DNA of 64,000 bases from Gemmatimonadaceae bacterium (GCA_025929535.1 JAICLZ010000004.1:35142-99141), one strand, 5' to 3'. Positions 51,236 through 61,323 are shown, counted from the first letter of the stretch. The notes: generated from the letters alone by a model not told the origin. A program made the numbers and translations.

Positions 51236-52675
51236 ATGAGGTACTCAGTAGCGTTGTCAGTGGCGGCGCTGACGTTCGTGGCCGCATGTGGTACCGAAGG
51301 TCCGACCGAGGCATCGCGCACTGCCGCTCCCTCGGGAAGCATCGTGATCACCGAGGGCGCGCCGGCTCCCACGCGGGCTCCGCGGCCGCTCCGGTCCACA
51401 GCTGTTGGTAGCATCTCTTCGAGCCTCGGCGGTTCGAGCACCAGTCCGGTGTCGCTCACCCCGCAGAGCTGCTCGGCAACGGCGTCGCAACAGGTGGTCA
51501 TCACCTACACCATCACCGGAAAACAGAATAATCCGGCGACCTTCGATGTAAACACGGCGTGGGCGTATGATGGCAGCAGCTGGACGGGCTCCGCTCCAAC
51601 GACGGTTAGCGTACCTGCTCAGGATCCTGGCGTTACGACTACGAAGCAGGTGACGCTCACGATCTCCAATGCAAGCGCAACGGGCTTGGGAACCTCGAGC
51701 TTCACGGTTCTCGCGCTCAATCTGGTTACGACAGGCACGGCTAAGCTTGCTGCCGGTGCTACCGCTACCGTCACGGTGCACGTGGCGTTCGCACCCTGCG
51801 CCGTGACGAACACGGCGCCGACACTCGTGGTGCCCAACGACATGGTAGTGGAAGCCACCAGCAGCGCCGGCGCGGCTGTGTCGTTCATCGTAACGGCGAG
51901 TGATCTGGAGGACGGAGACCTGACTTCCCAGGTGAGTTGCACGCCAGCCAGCGGCACCACCTTTCCGCTTGGCACGACCACGGTCAATTGCCAAGTCACC
52001 GACAACGGTGGACTCGAGACGACTGGAAGCTTCCAGGTCAAGGTTCAAGACACGACTCCGGCGTTCTTCACGAGCTTTCCCACCGGGCCGATCACGCTCA
52101 TTGCCGCGAACATCAACGGTGCCACACTCGATCTCGCGTCGCTCGGCATCACGGCGGAAGACGTCGGTCACGTATCGGAGCCGTCGACGGTGAGCTGCGA
52201 CTACGTGGACGGCACCGTGTTGGCGATCGGCAGCACCACCACCGTGTCGTGCACGGCTACGGACCACGTAGGAAACGAGAGCGCTCCAAGTACGCTCGAC
52301 GTGTTCGTCAGTCTGAACGTCGACGCCTCCGGCTTCCTGACGCCGCTGCGCATGTCGGCGCCGTTCAGCGTCCACAAGCGTGGATCCACGATCCCTCACA
52401 AGTTCCTGCCACCGACGTACGCGGATGGCACTCCCGCGACGGATCTCGCGGGTGATCTGCGCCTGGTCATCAATCAGCTGGATGGTATCACGGAAGGCTC
52501 GGATATCGAGGTGAACGACTACTCCGCGGGCTCGACGGTCTGGCGCTACGATGCCACGGCCGGGCAGTACGTCTTCAATTTGAAGACGGTCACCGCGTGG
52601 TCCGTCGGGACGTGGAAGACCACGGTGTCCTACAAGGGCGTCGTGCTCGCCACCACGGATTTCGATCTGAAGTAG
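51236..52675 (+). CDS. secreted lipoprotein with HYR/Ig-like domains
   Basis: A 479-residue lipoprotein (SVALSVAALTFVAAC leader). An N-terminal beta domain (QVVITYTITGKQNNPATFDVNTAW) is followed by a classic hyalin-repeat (HYR) module at about 200-285 (APTLVVPNDMVVEATSSAGAAVSF, SCTPASGTTFPLGTTTVNCQVTDNGG) and a second module (TVSCDYVDGTVLAIGSTTTVSCTATDHVGNES). A C-terminal domain reads PFSVHKRGSTIPHKFLPPTYADG...GSTVWRYDATAGQYVFNLKT, the PxKF-type tail common in such proteins. It is probably a cell-surface or matrix adhesive protein. The riboswitch-like leader would tie it to second-messenger control. A terminator follows. Confidence 0.8.
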   Translation: MRYSVALSVAALTFVAACGTEGPTEASRTAAPSGSIVITEGAPAPTRAPRPLRSTAVGSISSSLGGSSTSPVSLTPQSCSATASQQVVITYTITGKQNNPATFDVNTAWAYDGSSWTGSAPTTVSVPAQDPGVTTTKQVTLTISNASATGLGTSSFTVLALNLVTTGTAKLAAGATATVTVHVAFAPCAVTNTAPTLVVPNDMVVEATSSAGAAVSFIVTASDLEDGDLTSQVSCTPASGTTFPLGTTTVNCQVTDNGGLETTGSFQVKVQDTTPAFFTSFPTGPITLIAANINGATLDLASLGITAEDVGHVSEPSTVSCDYVDGTVLAIGSTTTVSCTATDHVGNESAPSTLDVFVSLNVDASGFLTPLRMSAPFSVHKRGSTIPHKFLPPTYADGTPATDLAGDLRLVINQLDGITEGSDIEVNDYSAGSTVWRYDATAGQYVFNLKTVTAWSVGTWKTTVSYKGVVLATTDFDLK

Positions 52676-52734
52676 GCACCCGCTCGCCGGGAGGAGCATC
52701 GCTCTCTGCTCCCTCGTCATGATATGCGCAAAGG

Positions 52735-52768
52735 AAACGGGCTCCCGCATTTCGGGGAGCCCGTTTTA
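52735..52768 (+). terminator. rho-independent terminator after the HYR lipoprotein gene
   Basis: A perfect 12-bp stem, AAACGGGCTCCC with GGGAGCCCGTTT, closed by an 8-base loop and followed by TATT. It lies 60 bases after the stop at 52675, and because it is A-flanked on the other strand it may act in both directions. Confidence 0.88.
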
Positions 52769-52829
52769 TTCCTTGCGATACCGGCGGCAATTCAATAGTG
52801 TCCGCGCGCCTCCTCATGGTGTCACTCAA

Positions 52830-54389
52830 ATGCGTGTGTTGTCCATTTTGGCGATTGTCAGCGCGATGGTTTCCGGCGGAGCTCCTGTTGCCCGCCCTTC
52901 CAACAGCGGCCCTTCCGCGGTCCTCAAACGCCTCGATTCCCTTTCTCGCTCGGCCGTGTCGGACGGCCCTCTGGCGAGCGTCTCCGTCGCCGTACTTCAT
53001 GGCAGTGATACGCTGCTGCTTCGCGCCTATGGAATGGCCGATCTCGAGCGGCGGGCGCCAGCTGTGGTGACATCACAGTATCGGCTGGGCAGTGTGACCA
53101 AATCGTTTGCGGCGGCTGCGATCCTTCAGCAGGTCGAGCGCGGTACGCTCTCGCTCGATGACACCTTGGGAAAGTTTTTTCCCGAGTATCCGGAGTGGAA
53201 GGCGATCCGAGTGCGCCAGCTTCTCAACCATACGTCCGGGATCCCGGACTATACGTCGGTGGGTGACGCATTCAACGGCTCGGCGGCCGAGGACATTCCG
53301 CACGACTCGATCCTCGGCTTTGTTCGCGGGCGACAGCCGCAGTTCACCCCGGGCACCAAATGGAGCTACAGCAACACGAATTACGTTCTGCTCGGAATGA
53401 TTCTCGAGCAAGTGACCGCCATGCCATTCGCCGAGTATCTCACGCGTGAAGTCTTCCCTCGGGCCGGGATAGCGCAAACGATGTACTGTGACGACGCCAC
53501 GCTGGTGCCTCGACGCGCACTCGGGTACGGCCGATCGCATGGACAGTTCGTGAACGCATCCTCGATCTCGATGACGGTGCCCTTCGCAGCGGGCGCACTC
53601 TGCTCGACAGCCGGAGACCTGGCGCGCTGGGCTCGTGCGTTGCGGGGCGGGCATGTCTTGACGCGCGATTCCTACCACGCCATGACCACCGGGGAATTTG
53701 CCGGACGTCATCCAAACCCCAGCGACTCGGCGCAGCAATACGGCTTTGGCGTGGGCATGGGGATGCTGGGCGCGCATCGGATGGTCGAGCACGGCGGCAA
53801 CATCAACGGCTTCAACGCGAGCTTCATCGACGTGCCGGATGTCGATCTCACCGTGGCGGTGCTGACGAACACGGAGGGCATCGGAGCGGACGCACTGGCG
53901 AGGCGGCTTGCGCAGGCGGCGTTGTCACTGCCGGTGGACACTGCCCGCCGCGCGGGCCCCGAGCCGACTCTTGCCGCAGGGGCATCGCTCACACCTTCCG
54001 CCAGATCGAAGTTCCTCGGCAGCTACCGGCTGCACGTGATGAACGCGCCCGCGCGAGCCGCTCTGCTCACCATCACGGAGCGCGTGTACGAAGAGGGAGG
54101 CCAGCTTCTCGTCTGGAGTCCGGGCTCTGCGCCGCAGGAGCTCGTGCCGCTGGGCAACGGCCGGTTCGCGAATCGAGAGGAGCCGGGGATGACCTTCGAC
54201 TTTGGTGCGGACTCTGTCGCGAGCGTTGCGCTGGGTGCCAGCAGCGGCAAGGATGGCGGTACGTCCGAGACTGCACCGACGCAGGCAGGCGGTGCGCAGG
54301 ATGCGAACAGGGAGATTGGCTGGCTCACGCGCCGTGTGTGGAACCAGCCGGGCTTCGCGCTGACCGGCGGGCGAGTAACGGGGCCGTAG
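52830..54389 (+). CDS. secreted serine beta-lactamase-like hydrolase (class C/DD-peptidase fold)
   Basis: A 519-residue exported enzyme (VLSILAIVSAMVSGGAPVARP signal). Catalytic motifs of the beta-lactamase family are intact: SxxK at 88-91 (SVTK), YxN at 180-182 (YSN), and an HGG in VEHGGNINGFN replacing KTG, as in EstB-like/class C homologues. The C-terminal roughly 150 residues form an added beta domain. Substrate could be peptidoglycan fragments, D-amino peptides, esters or beta-lactams; the HGG version favours a peptidase/esterase role. The ATG at 52830 precedes the signal sequence. Confidence 0.86.
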   Translation: MRVLSILAIVSAMVSGGAPVARPSNSGPSAVLKRLDSLSRSAVSDGPLASVSVAVLHGSDTLLLRAYGMADLERRAPAVVTSQYRLGSVTKSFAAAAILQQVERGTLSLDDTLGKFFPEYPEWKAIRVRQLLNHTSGIPDYTSVGDAFNGSAAEDIPHDSILGFVRGRQPQFTPGTKWSYSNTNYVLLGMILEQVTAMPFAEYLTREVFPRAGIAQTMYCDDATLVPRRALGYGRSHGQFVNASSISMTVPFAAGALCSTAGDLARWARALRGGHVLTRDSYHAMTTGEFAGRHPNPSDSAQQYGFGVGMGMLGAHRMVEHGGNINGFNASFIDVPDVDLTVAVLTNTEGIGADALARRLAQAALSLPVDTARRAGPEPTLAAGASLTPSARSKFLGSYRLHVMNAPARAALLTITERVYEEGGQLLVWSPGSAPQELVPLGNGRFANREEPGMTFDFGADSVASVALGASSGKDGGTSETAPTQAGGAQDANREIGWLTRRVWNQPGFALTGGRVTGP

Positions 54390-54583
54390 GCGGCGGTCGT
54401 CGCAAGGGACACGATCTCCGCAGTTGCGGGAGTGTGGAGCGTATCACGCGGCGGGCTCAGAATGTCACAGCGTGCGAATTCAACTGTTGAAAGCTGAGCT
54501 GTCCGCTCGTATCATGGGGTCCCGCCAGGAATTCAGCGCAGTGCCCCGCGCGGCGACGGACAGAGTGGGCCGGAGGACACGGC

Positions 54584-54943
54584 ATGAGCTTCGGGGACGG
54601 CGAACAATCTCATCGGGCAACGCCGCACATCGCTGATACCGTACGGGCGAAGGTGGCAGTTCGTGAATCGATGGAACGCACGCTTCGGCCGGATCTCCAA
54701 TCCGTGCGGGGGCGCGGAACAGTCGATCGCTCGGTACTGACCGAGAAGATCCGGAGCGTGTGCCAGCACGCCCACGAGCAGGGTTTGCGCGCGGAGCAGG
54801 TAATCATCCTGATCAAGGAAATGTGGGCGGAGTTGCTGCCACCTCTCACCGTCGACGCGATGCGCGACGAGCATGACCGGCTGAGCGACGTGGTCAGCCT
54901 CACCATCGAGGAATTCTACGGGCGGCCAAACCCACCCGCGTGA
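54584..54943 (+). CDS. small helical protein, unknown function
   Basis: A 119-residue soluble protein with a regular helical pattern (ADTVRAKVAVRESMERTLRPD, SVLTEKIRSVCQHAHEQGLRAEQVIILIKEMWAELLPPLTVDAMRDEHDRLSDVVSLTIEEFYG). The ATG at 54584 follows GGAGGACACGGC, a strong start signal, so it is probably a real gene. No family is recognised. It lies at the edge of the accessory region. Confidence 0.6.
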   Translation: MSFGDGEQSHRATPHIADTVRAKVAVRESMERTLRPDLQSVRGRGTVDRSVLTEKIRSVCQHAHEQGLRAEQVIILIKEMWAELLPPLTVDAMRDEHDRLSDVVSLTIEEFYGRPNPPA

Positions 54944-55012
54944 CATTCGAATTTCTCGTGGGGAGGTTCGTGACGCGACGCGTGTCGTCGAGCGCCGTGA
55001 TCCGTGCCTCCA

Positions 55013-55255
55013 TCAGTCATCGCATCTCCATCGCGGATGATTCATGATGGCGAGGAGCTGCTCTGCGGACATCAGAAACCACTCCGCCGGATATCTCCAC
55101 AATCGTGTGCACCGATTGCCCGAATCAAAGATGAGGCAGGTCGAGGCTGTCGCGCCCGGCACGTCGATCGCGCGCGCCTCGCGGACTCGCCACGTCGTTC
55201 CCGTGGACGAGTAAATCTCTCGTTCATCGAGCGTTTCTAGCCTCGGCTCCTGCAC
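55013..55255 (-). CDS. small conserved hypothetical protein
   Basis: An 80-residue protein starting at GTG 55255. It reads as a compact folded domain: TWRVREARAIDVPGATASTC, LIFDSGNRCTRLWRYPAEWF, LMSAEQLLAIMNHPR. Proteins with a W-V-R-E-A/R ... CLIFDSG ... RxWxYPxxW pattern recur as short hypothetical proteins in this phylum (recollection, not checked). The biochemical role is unknown. It sits alone, 88 bases before the first att-like repeat. Confidence 0.55.
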   Translation of the reverse strand: MQEPRLETLDEREIYSSTGTTWRVREARAIDVPGATASTCLIFDSGNRCTRLWRYPAEWFLMSAEQLLAIMNHPRWRCDD

Positions 55256-55342
55256 CGTCTCATCGCAAAGGGGTCAGCGACCATAATTGACGTGCCGAAG
55301 CTGCAAGATATGGTGCACAAGGCCGATATGTGTAGCGGGGAA

Positions 55343-55373
55343 GGACTCGAACCCGCGACCCCGGCATTATGAG
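55343..55373 (-). repeat. att-like direct repeat copy 1: tRNA(CAU) 3'-half fragment
   Basis: Read on the minus strand, this 31-base segment is the anticodon loop (CTCATAA, anticodon CAU), anticodon-stem 3' side, variable region and T arm (GCGGG TTCGAGT CC) of a tRNA-Met-like molecule. Bases beyond it continue as an imperfect acceptor 3' strand (toward CGCTACACA). The 5' half of the tRNA is missing; flanking sequence does not pair. It is identical to 57271-57301 in the same orientation, which suits an integrase att site. Confidence 0.75.
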
Positions 55374-55707
55374 TGAGAACGTTAAGCCGTCGGATCTCGA
55401 ATCCAGCAGTGATGATCCGGCGTAGTGCGGCGTCAATCGGCGTTGAATGTCGGCGTCGTCTTGTACCATTTGCTGTACCACTGAATTCGCTCCGCCATGA
55501 GCGTCGCACGCGTTTGTCGCTGCTCTATCGCAACCGCCGTGTGGCGTGACGAACCAACTGTGCTGCAAGTTAACGACAGCGCTCGGTGCGTTCGTCCGCT
55601 GCAACGGCGTGTAGCCCGTCGTGGGTATAAGCTCGGTTGATTGGTAACAGAGTATTCCGGCATGATGCATGACACCCTACCGTCTGGGCCCTTTCGCGAG
55701 GCTTGCT

Positions 55708-55942
55708 ATTCCCTGGCGGGTGATTTCCTCGATGAATCCGCGCCTTCGATTCACCATGGATCATCAGCGTGGACTGTACGACCTGACGGAGCTCTGCGCA
55801 CGGAATCGCATCAGCCGGAAGACCGGCTACGAGCGGCTCGCGCGGTACGCGGCCGAGGGCGCTCGCGGACTCGTCGAGCGCAGTCAAGCGCCGCACGCGT
55901 ATCCACATCGCATGGCGGATGCGGTGGCGGCGCTGCTCATCG
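55708..55942 (+). pseudogene. N-terminal remnant of an IS481-family transposase
   Basis: About 78 codons match the start of IS481-type transposases: PWRVISSMNPRLRFTMDHQRG, LYDLTELCARNRISRKTGYERLARYAAEGARGLVERSQAP. The SRKTGYxRxxRY(xx)G helix-turn-helix is characteristic. The frame then runs into unrelated sequence; the DDE catalytic domain is absent. It lies inside the interval bounded by the tRNA-derived repeats and marks past insertion activity there. Confidence 0.7.
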
Positions 55943-56066
55943 TGAAGAACTCGAGCGGCGACGGTCATCCGGACCATCATGGCGAAGGGCACACTCCTAA
56001 CGCAGGGTATCAGTTCGTTGTAGCTTCGCTTCTTCACCTGGCGCGTCACCGAAAGGAGAACAGCTC

Positions 56067-56486
56067 ATGTCAGCAGAGGAGGAAGTGCGCCGCGCTTCGA
56101 AGCAGTTCTACACCGCATTGAATCGGATGGCGAACGGCGATGCCAGTCTGATGGCCAACGCATGGTCGCACGGTCAAGAAGTGACAGCGATGCACCCCAT
56201 TGATGGTCGGGAAATTGGCTGGGAAGCGGTGAAGGCCTCTTTTGAGCAGTTCGCCCAGGTCGCCACCGAGGGCAAGATCGAGCTGAAGGATCAGATCGTC
56301 CGTCTCACGGGGGACGTTGCATATGAACTTGGTGTCGAGCAGGGTGAGGGCAAGGTTGGCGGACATTCCGTAGCCTTCAGGCACCGGGTCACGAATATCT
56401 ATCGACGAGAGAGTGGGGAGTGGCGGATGATCCACCACCACTCGGACACATCCCCCGCGATGCTGGATGTTCTCGCCAAGCTGTAG
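56067..56486 (+). CDS. SnoaL/NTF2-like protein
   Basis: A 139-residue single-domain protein of the cystatin-like NTF2/SnoaL fold: VRRASKQFYTALNRMANGDASLMANAWSHGQEVTAMHPIDGREIGWEAVKASFEQF, then VRLTGDVAYELGVEQGEGKVGG and HRVTNIYRRESGEWRMIHHHSDTSP. It binds or transforms a small molecule in the pocket; which one is not visible. The ATG at 56067 follows AAAGGAGAAC. It lies between the two att-like repeats. Confidence 0.85.
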   Translation: MSAEEEVRRASKQFYTALNRMANGDASLMANAWSHGQEVTAMHPIDGREIGWEAVKASFEQFAQVATEGKIELKDQIVRLTGDVAYELGVEQGEGKVGGHSVAFRHRVTNIYRRESGEWRMIHHHSDTSPAMLDVLAKL

Positions 56487-56617
56487 CGTTGTATCGGCGA
56501 GAGGGCCGCAGCCTGGAGGGTCGTTCTGGATTCCAATTCGCGCGTTCGCAGCTTCCGAGTCGTTAGGACATCCAAGCAGCAATCGCTCCGAGGACCAACA
56601 CAAGCAGGAGGATGCCA

Positions 56618-56932
56618 ATGAAGTACGTGATCAGCTGGTTCGAACGCCCGCAGGGCTCGCCCATCGAGTATGAGAATGCGCAGAAGCGAATCCTTGAGGT
56701 ATTCGGTCAATGGAAGGCGCCCGCCAATTTCAAGATCGAATTCTTCGTGATTCGAGTCGGTGAGTGGGGTGGGCATATGCTGGTCGAGTGCGACGATCCG
56801 GTAACCATCCACAAATTCTGCTCGATGCTTCCCGCTTTCGTATTCGAGGCGCGACCCGTCATCACGGTCGAGGAAGCCGTCCGCGGCGAACTCGAGGTAA
56901 TTAGCTGGCGAGATGGACTGAAAGGAAGCTGA
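56618..56932 (+). CDS. DUF3303-family protein
   Basis: A 104-residue small protein beginning KYVISWFERPQGSPIEYENAQKRILEVFGQW and continuing APANFKIEFFVIRVGEWGGHMLVECDDPVTIHKFCSMLPAFVFEARPVITVEEAV, the ferredoxin-like dimeric fold of the DUF3303/Dabb-like small-domain group. Function unknown. The ATG at 56618 has AGGAGG six bases upstream, so this start is preferred over ATG 56612. Inside the interval bounded by the two repeats, next to the SnoaL-like gene. Confidence 0.78.
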   Translation: MKYVISWFERPQGSPIEYENAQKRILEVFGQWKAPANFKIEFFVIRVGEWGGHMLVECDDPVTIHKFCSMLPAFVFEARPVITVEEAVRGELEVISWRDGLKGS

Positions 56933-57270
56933 CCTCACTACGTGGGCGGAGGACAAAGAAGTAACCAAGCGGTTGCAGCTGCCGAACGCACGACCATCAT
57001 GGCCTGGGGCCGTGCGGGCTCTAAGTGCTAGTGCTCCCGTTGCCGTTGTCAGCAGTAGCTCGGACGCTCAAGTCCAATGCTCACGCTCACCAAGTATGGC
57101 CGTTTCATTCCCCACTGTGGCGGATAGGAACGAGTGGGAGCACCGAGCAACAGAGCAGGACGAGCGGATCAGAGCGGCAAAATGAGCAGTCGTAGTGCCG
57201 CTGGAGGTGCCAATCCAGTTTCAACTCGCCAGGTGGCTATGTGAGCCATTGTGTTACAACAGCAGGGGCG
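56933..57270. other. intergenic accessory DNA, no gene recognised
   Basis: No open frame with protein-like composition or ribosome-binding site is seen on either strand between the DUF3303 gene and the second att-like repeat. Composition is less GC-rich than the flanking core genes, fitting island DNA that has decayed. Confidence 0.5.
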
Positions 57271-57301
57271 GGACTCGAACCCGCGACCCCGGCATTATGA
57301 G
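57271..57301 (-). repeat. att-like direct repeat copy 2: tRNA(CAU) 3'-half fragment
   Basis: Identical over 31 bases to 55343-55373 and in the same orientation. On the minus strand it again starts at the anticodon loop with anticodon CAU. This copy keeps a perfect T arm (GCGGG, TTCGAGT loop, CCCGC) and a different acceptor-side sequence (CCCTGCTGTT). Lacking the 5' tRNA half, it is a remnant and cannot act as a tRNA. Confidence 0.75.
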
Positions 57302-57735
57302 CGACGACCTGGGGTCATCGCCCGAGGACACAACGCGTGACACGTACCGATTGGTCCCGGAAGGCATATCTGTTGAACGGCGATCGCGGGGCGAGACATG
57401 CCGTTCGACGCGCTGACTTCGACCATTCCTGTGCTTCGTGCAACCAACCGGCGGAGTTGTCGACGCGCCGATCATGGACCAGAATACCCGCCGCCTTTCG
57501 TGAAAGACGATCGCGTGCGGCCCCGATGCCGCACTGAAATAAAACGTCCGCCGATTTTATTGAACGACGTTCATCTACGAATCATTCGTCGCGCCTTACG
57601 AAGATCGGGACGACGGGATTGAACAGGCGGCCCCGTTAAGCCCCTTTAGCCGTTCGGAGGGAGTCAATCGTAAGTGGTTTGGCCGAGTGTCTCACGCTGT
57701 CGAGTTGGTGTTTACCCGCAAACGATTTACAGGGG
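57302..57735. other. intergenic accessory DNA, no gene recognised
   Basis: A 434-base region between the second att-like repeat and the EVE-DUF3883 gene. AT-rich blocks occur around 57540-57600 and no open frame looks like protein. It may be the decayed end of the integrated element or the 3' control region of the EVE gene. Confidence 0.45.
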
Positions 57736-58557
57736 CTACTTTCGCTTTACACACATAAAGGCGATGGGTTTCATTTCGACTTCGGCGATTGAGGGCGGGC
57801 CGCGGAACTGAAATAGTCTGGGTGCTCTCAGCGCAGACGTAACAACTGCGACTACAAAATAGGTATCGCGCCTCCACGTTTGCGCTTCCGCGTATGTCAT
57901 AATGAACTGCTGCGCCGCGCCGCGCGTTCCTTTCACTTCGATATGTAGTTTGTTTGCCCCGCGCGCGCAGTCCAGATCGAAGTGGCAACGGGTTTTACTC
58001 ACGTCACGAACCGACCAGCCATAGCGTTCGAAGTAGTCGCGAACAAAACGGATGGCCGCTTCTTCCACTCGGCGATTCTCTTGTAGACTGCCGAATCCGC
58101 CACCGCTTTCGGCTCCGCCGAGATCCGCGAGAGCGGTATTCAATGATGTGATATTTCCAGCTCTGGAGGCTTCCACGAGGTGCCAAAAGTCTGATGCTGA
58201 TATCTCATAGAGAGTATGAACCGGCCCCTGCTGCAGTGCTGGAATTTTTGCTATCCTCCTGCTCGCCTTCTTAAGGGGTCGAACTTTCGCGCGCAGTTCT
58301 TCCATCGGACGAACGACTATGCTCGTGTACCCCCGATGTTGGTCCTTGCGAACTACTCTTACCATCCCAACGAGCTCGTTTCGATCTGTTTGATACGCAA
58401 GAACTTTGTCACCCGACCGTGTTTTTTTGAGCTCCGGAGTCCACGCTGTGGACCCCCACTCGATCGACTTCGTTTGAGCGAATACTTCATCCCAATCCCC
58501 AGAAGCCGATTGATATTCTCGCCGAAGCGCGTTGCACTTGTACACCCAGTGGGCCAT
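57736..58557 (-). CDS. EVE-domain plus DUF3883 (PD-(D/E)XK nuclease-like) protein, predicted modified-DNA restriction
   Basis: A 273-residue two-domain protein. The N-terminal EVE (PUA-like) domain at 1-75 reads HWVYKCNALRREYQ, then KKTRSGDKVLAYQTDRNELVGMVRVV. The C-terminal DUF3883 domain at 160-270 has ENRRVEEAAIRFVRDYFERYGW, then HFDLDCARG and LHIEVKGT. It shows the D194...E207-V-K209 nuclease triad with T221 and E224 downstream. EVE domains recognise modified bases and DUF3883 is found in restriction and anti-phage proteins, so a standalone type IV-like restriction role is a fair inference, not proof. Base composition is clearly lower in GC than neighbours, a sign of transfer. The ATG at 58557 follows AGGTGG. 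Confidence 0.75.
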   Translation of the reverse strand: MAHWVYKCNALRREYQSASGDWDEVFAQTKSIEWGSTAWTPELKKTRSGDKVLAYQTDRNELVGMVRVVRKDQHRGYTSIVVRPMEELRAKVRPLKKASRRIAKIPALQQGPVHTLYEISASDFWHLVEASRAGNITSLNTALADLGGAESGGGFGSLQENRRVEEAAIRFVRDYFERYGWSVRDVSKTRCHFDLDCARGANKLHIEVKGTRGAAQQFIMTYAEAQTWRRDTYFVVAVVTSALRAPRLFQFRGPPSIAEVEMKPIAFMCVKRK

Positions 58558-58568
58558 TGTGCTACCAC

Positions 58569-59654
58569 CTAATGTAGTGAAGCCAAAGTGTCGTTCGCCT
58601 TTTTGACTTTGGCGAGAATGGCGCGGACCGAGGCGGTCCACGTGAACGGCGTTGGATCGGTGTTGCGCTGGGCGATGTACTCGCGGATGGCGTGCTCGAG
58701 TTCGCGGACGGAGGTCACCGCGAGGCGGCGGAGTTGTCGCGTCGTGAGTTCACTGAAGAAGCGTTCCACCAAGTTCAGCCACGAGGCTGAGGTGGGCGTG
58801 CAGTGAAAGTGCACGCGCGGGTGTTTGCGCAACCACGTGGCGACTTCCGACGTCTTATGGGTCGCGTAGTTATCGAGAATCACATGCACACTCAGGCCCT
58901 TGAGGACCCGGCGTTCAATCTGCGTCATGAAGCGAAGGAACTCGTCACGGCGATGCCGGGGATGGCACGCGTGCTCAATGCGCCCAGTCGCGACGTCAAG
59001 CGCGGCGAAGAGGGTCGTCGTGCCATGCCGCTCGTAATCGTGCGTCATGGTGCCCGCGCGGCCTTTCTTCATCGGCAGCCCAGGTTGCGTGCGGTTCAGC
59101 GCCTGAATCTGTCTCTTCTCATCGACAGAGAACACCACGGCGCGCTTGGGCGGATCGACGTACAGCCCGACGACATCGCGCAGCTTGGCAACGAACTCGG
59201 GATCCGTCGACACCTTGAAGGTCTCCACCAAGTGCGGCTTCACGCCGTGCGCGCGCCAGATGCGCGCGACCGTGGTCTGGTGCACGCCCGCCTGCGCGGC
59301 CATCAGGCGGGTGCTCCAGTGGGTGCCCTGGTCGGGCGGTGGCGTGTGGAGCGTGGCGTCGATGATCGTCGCCTCCATCGCGGGGGTAATCTGCTTCGGC
59401 CGGCCGGCGCGCGGACGATCCGCGAGGAGCCCCGCGGCTCCCTCGGCGTCGTAGCGATCCAGCCAGCGGCTGACCGTCGGGCGCGACACGTCCAGCAGTG
59501 CGCAGATGGCCTCACCGGCGCGGCCGTCAGCGGACGCCAGCACGATGCGCGCGCGCTCCAGCAGCCGGCGCGGCGTCGTGCGCGCCCGCACCCACTGCTC
59601 GAGGATCGTCCGGTCCCCCCGTCGCAGCGTCGTCACACGGATGGGAAGTGGCAT
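58569..59654 (-). CDS. IS630-family transposase
   Basis: A 361-residue transposase: helix-turn-helix DNA-binding N terminus (ARIVLASADGRAGEAICALLDVSRPTVSRWLDRYDAEGAAGLLADRPRAGRP) and a DDE catalytic domain. Its acidic residues are the Asp in VVFSVDEKRQIQALNRTQPGLP, the Asp in VHVILDNYATHKT, and the Glu in WLNLVERFFSELT. The stop TAG uses the TA target duplication plus a flanking G, so the element carries no stop codon of its own in this frame. The ATG at 59654 (MPLPIRV) lies well inside the right end. Confidence 0.93.
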   Translation of the reverse strand: MPLPIRVTTLRRGDRTILEQWVRARTTPRRLLERARIVLASADGRAGEAICALLDVSRPTVSRWLDRYDAEGAAGLLADRPRAGRPKQITPAMEATIIDATLHTPPPDQGTHWSTRLMAAQAGVHQTTVARIWRAHGVKPHLVETFKVSTDPEFVAKLRDVVGLYVDPPKRAVVFSVDEKRQIQALNRTQPGLPMKKGRAGTMTHDYERHGTTTLFAALDVATGRIEHACHPRHRRDEFLRFMTQIERRVLKGLSVHVILDNYATHKTSEVATWLRKHPRVHFHCTPTSASWLNLVERFFSELTTRQLRRLAVTSVRELEHAIREYIAQRNTDPTPFTWTASVRAILAKVKKANDTLASLH

Positions 59655-59710
59655 GGTTACCAAAATACCACTTCCCGCAGCAATATGCACGTTATTTCTG
59701 CTTCAGTACA

Positions 59711-59711
<1 letters not shown>
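58572..59711 (-). mobile_element. IS630-family insertion sequence, about 1.14 kb, TA target duplication
   Basis: Ends are terminal inverted repeats: left end reads ATGTAGTGAAGCC and the right end, on the other strand, GTGTACTGAAGCA (10 of 11 match in the TGTA-TGAAGC core, with a looser match beyond). TA dinucleotides flank both ends (58570-58571 and 59712-59713), as in IS630/Tc1-mariner. The only gene is the transposase. The element separates trpS from the EVE-DUF3883 gene. Both flanking reading frames end at the TA: trpS stops at TA plus the element's G, and the transposase stops at TA plus the host's G. Confidence 0.93.
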
Positions 59712-61182
<1,471 letters not shown>

Positions 61183-61323
61183 CACCATCCTCCGTTGTGT
61201 AGCCGATGAATGAATTGTACCCCGCGCGCGAGGCGAACGAATGGACGGCGCGATTGCGGCAGGCTGCGCCGTTCGTCGTCATTCGCACCGCGAGTATCCT
61301 TGTGGGCGGGCTCATGGCCGGAG

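Noticed and set aside
55329..55400. Complete tRNA gene
   Set aside because: Only the anticodon loop through T arm is present; no D arm, no 5' acceptor strand and no paired anticodon stem, so it was called a fragment.
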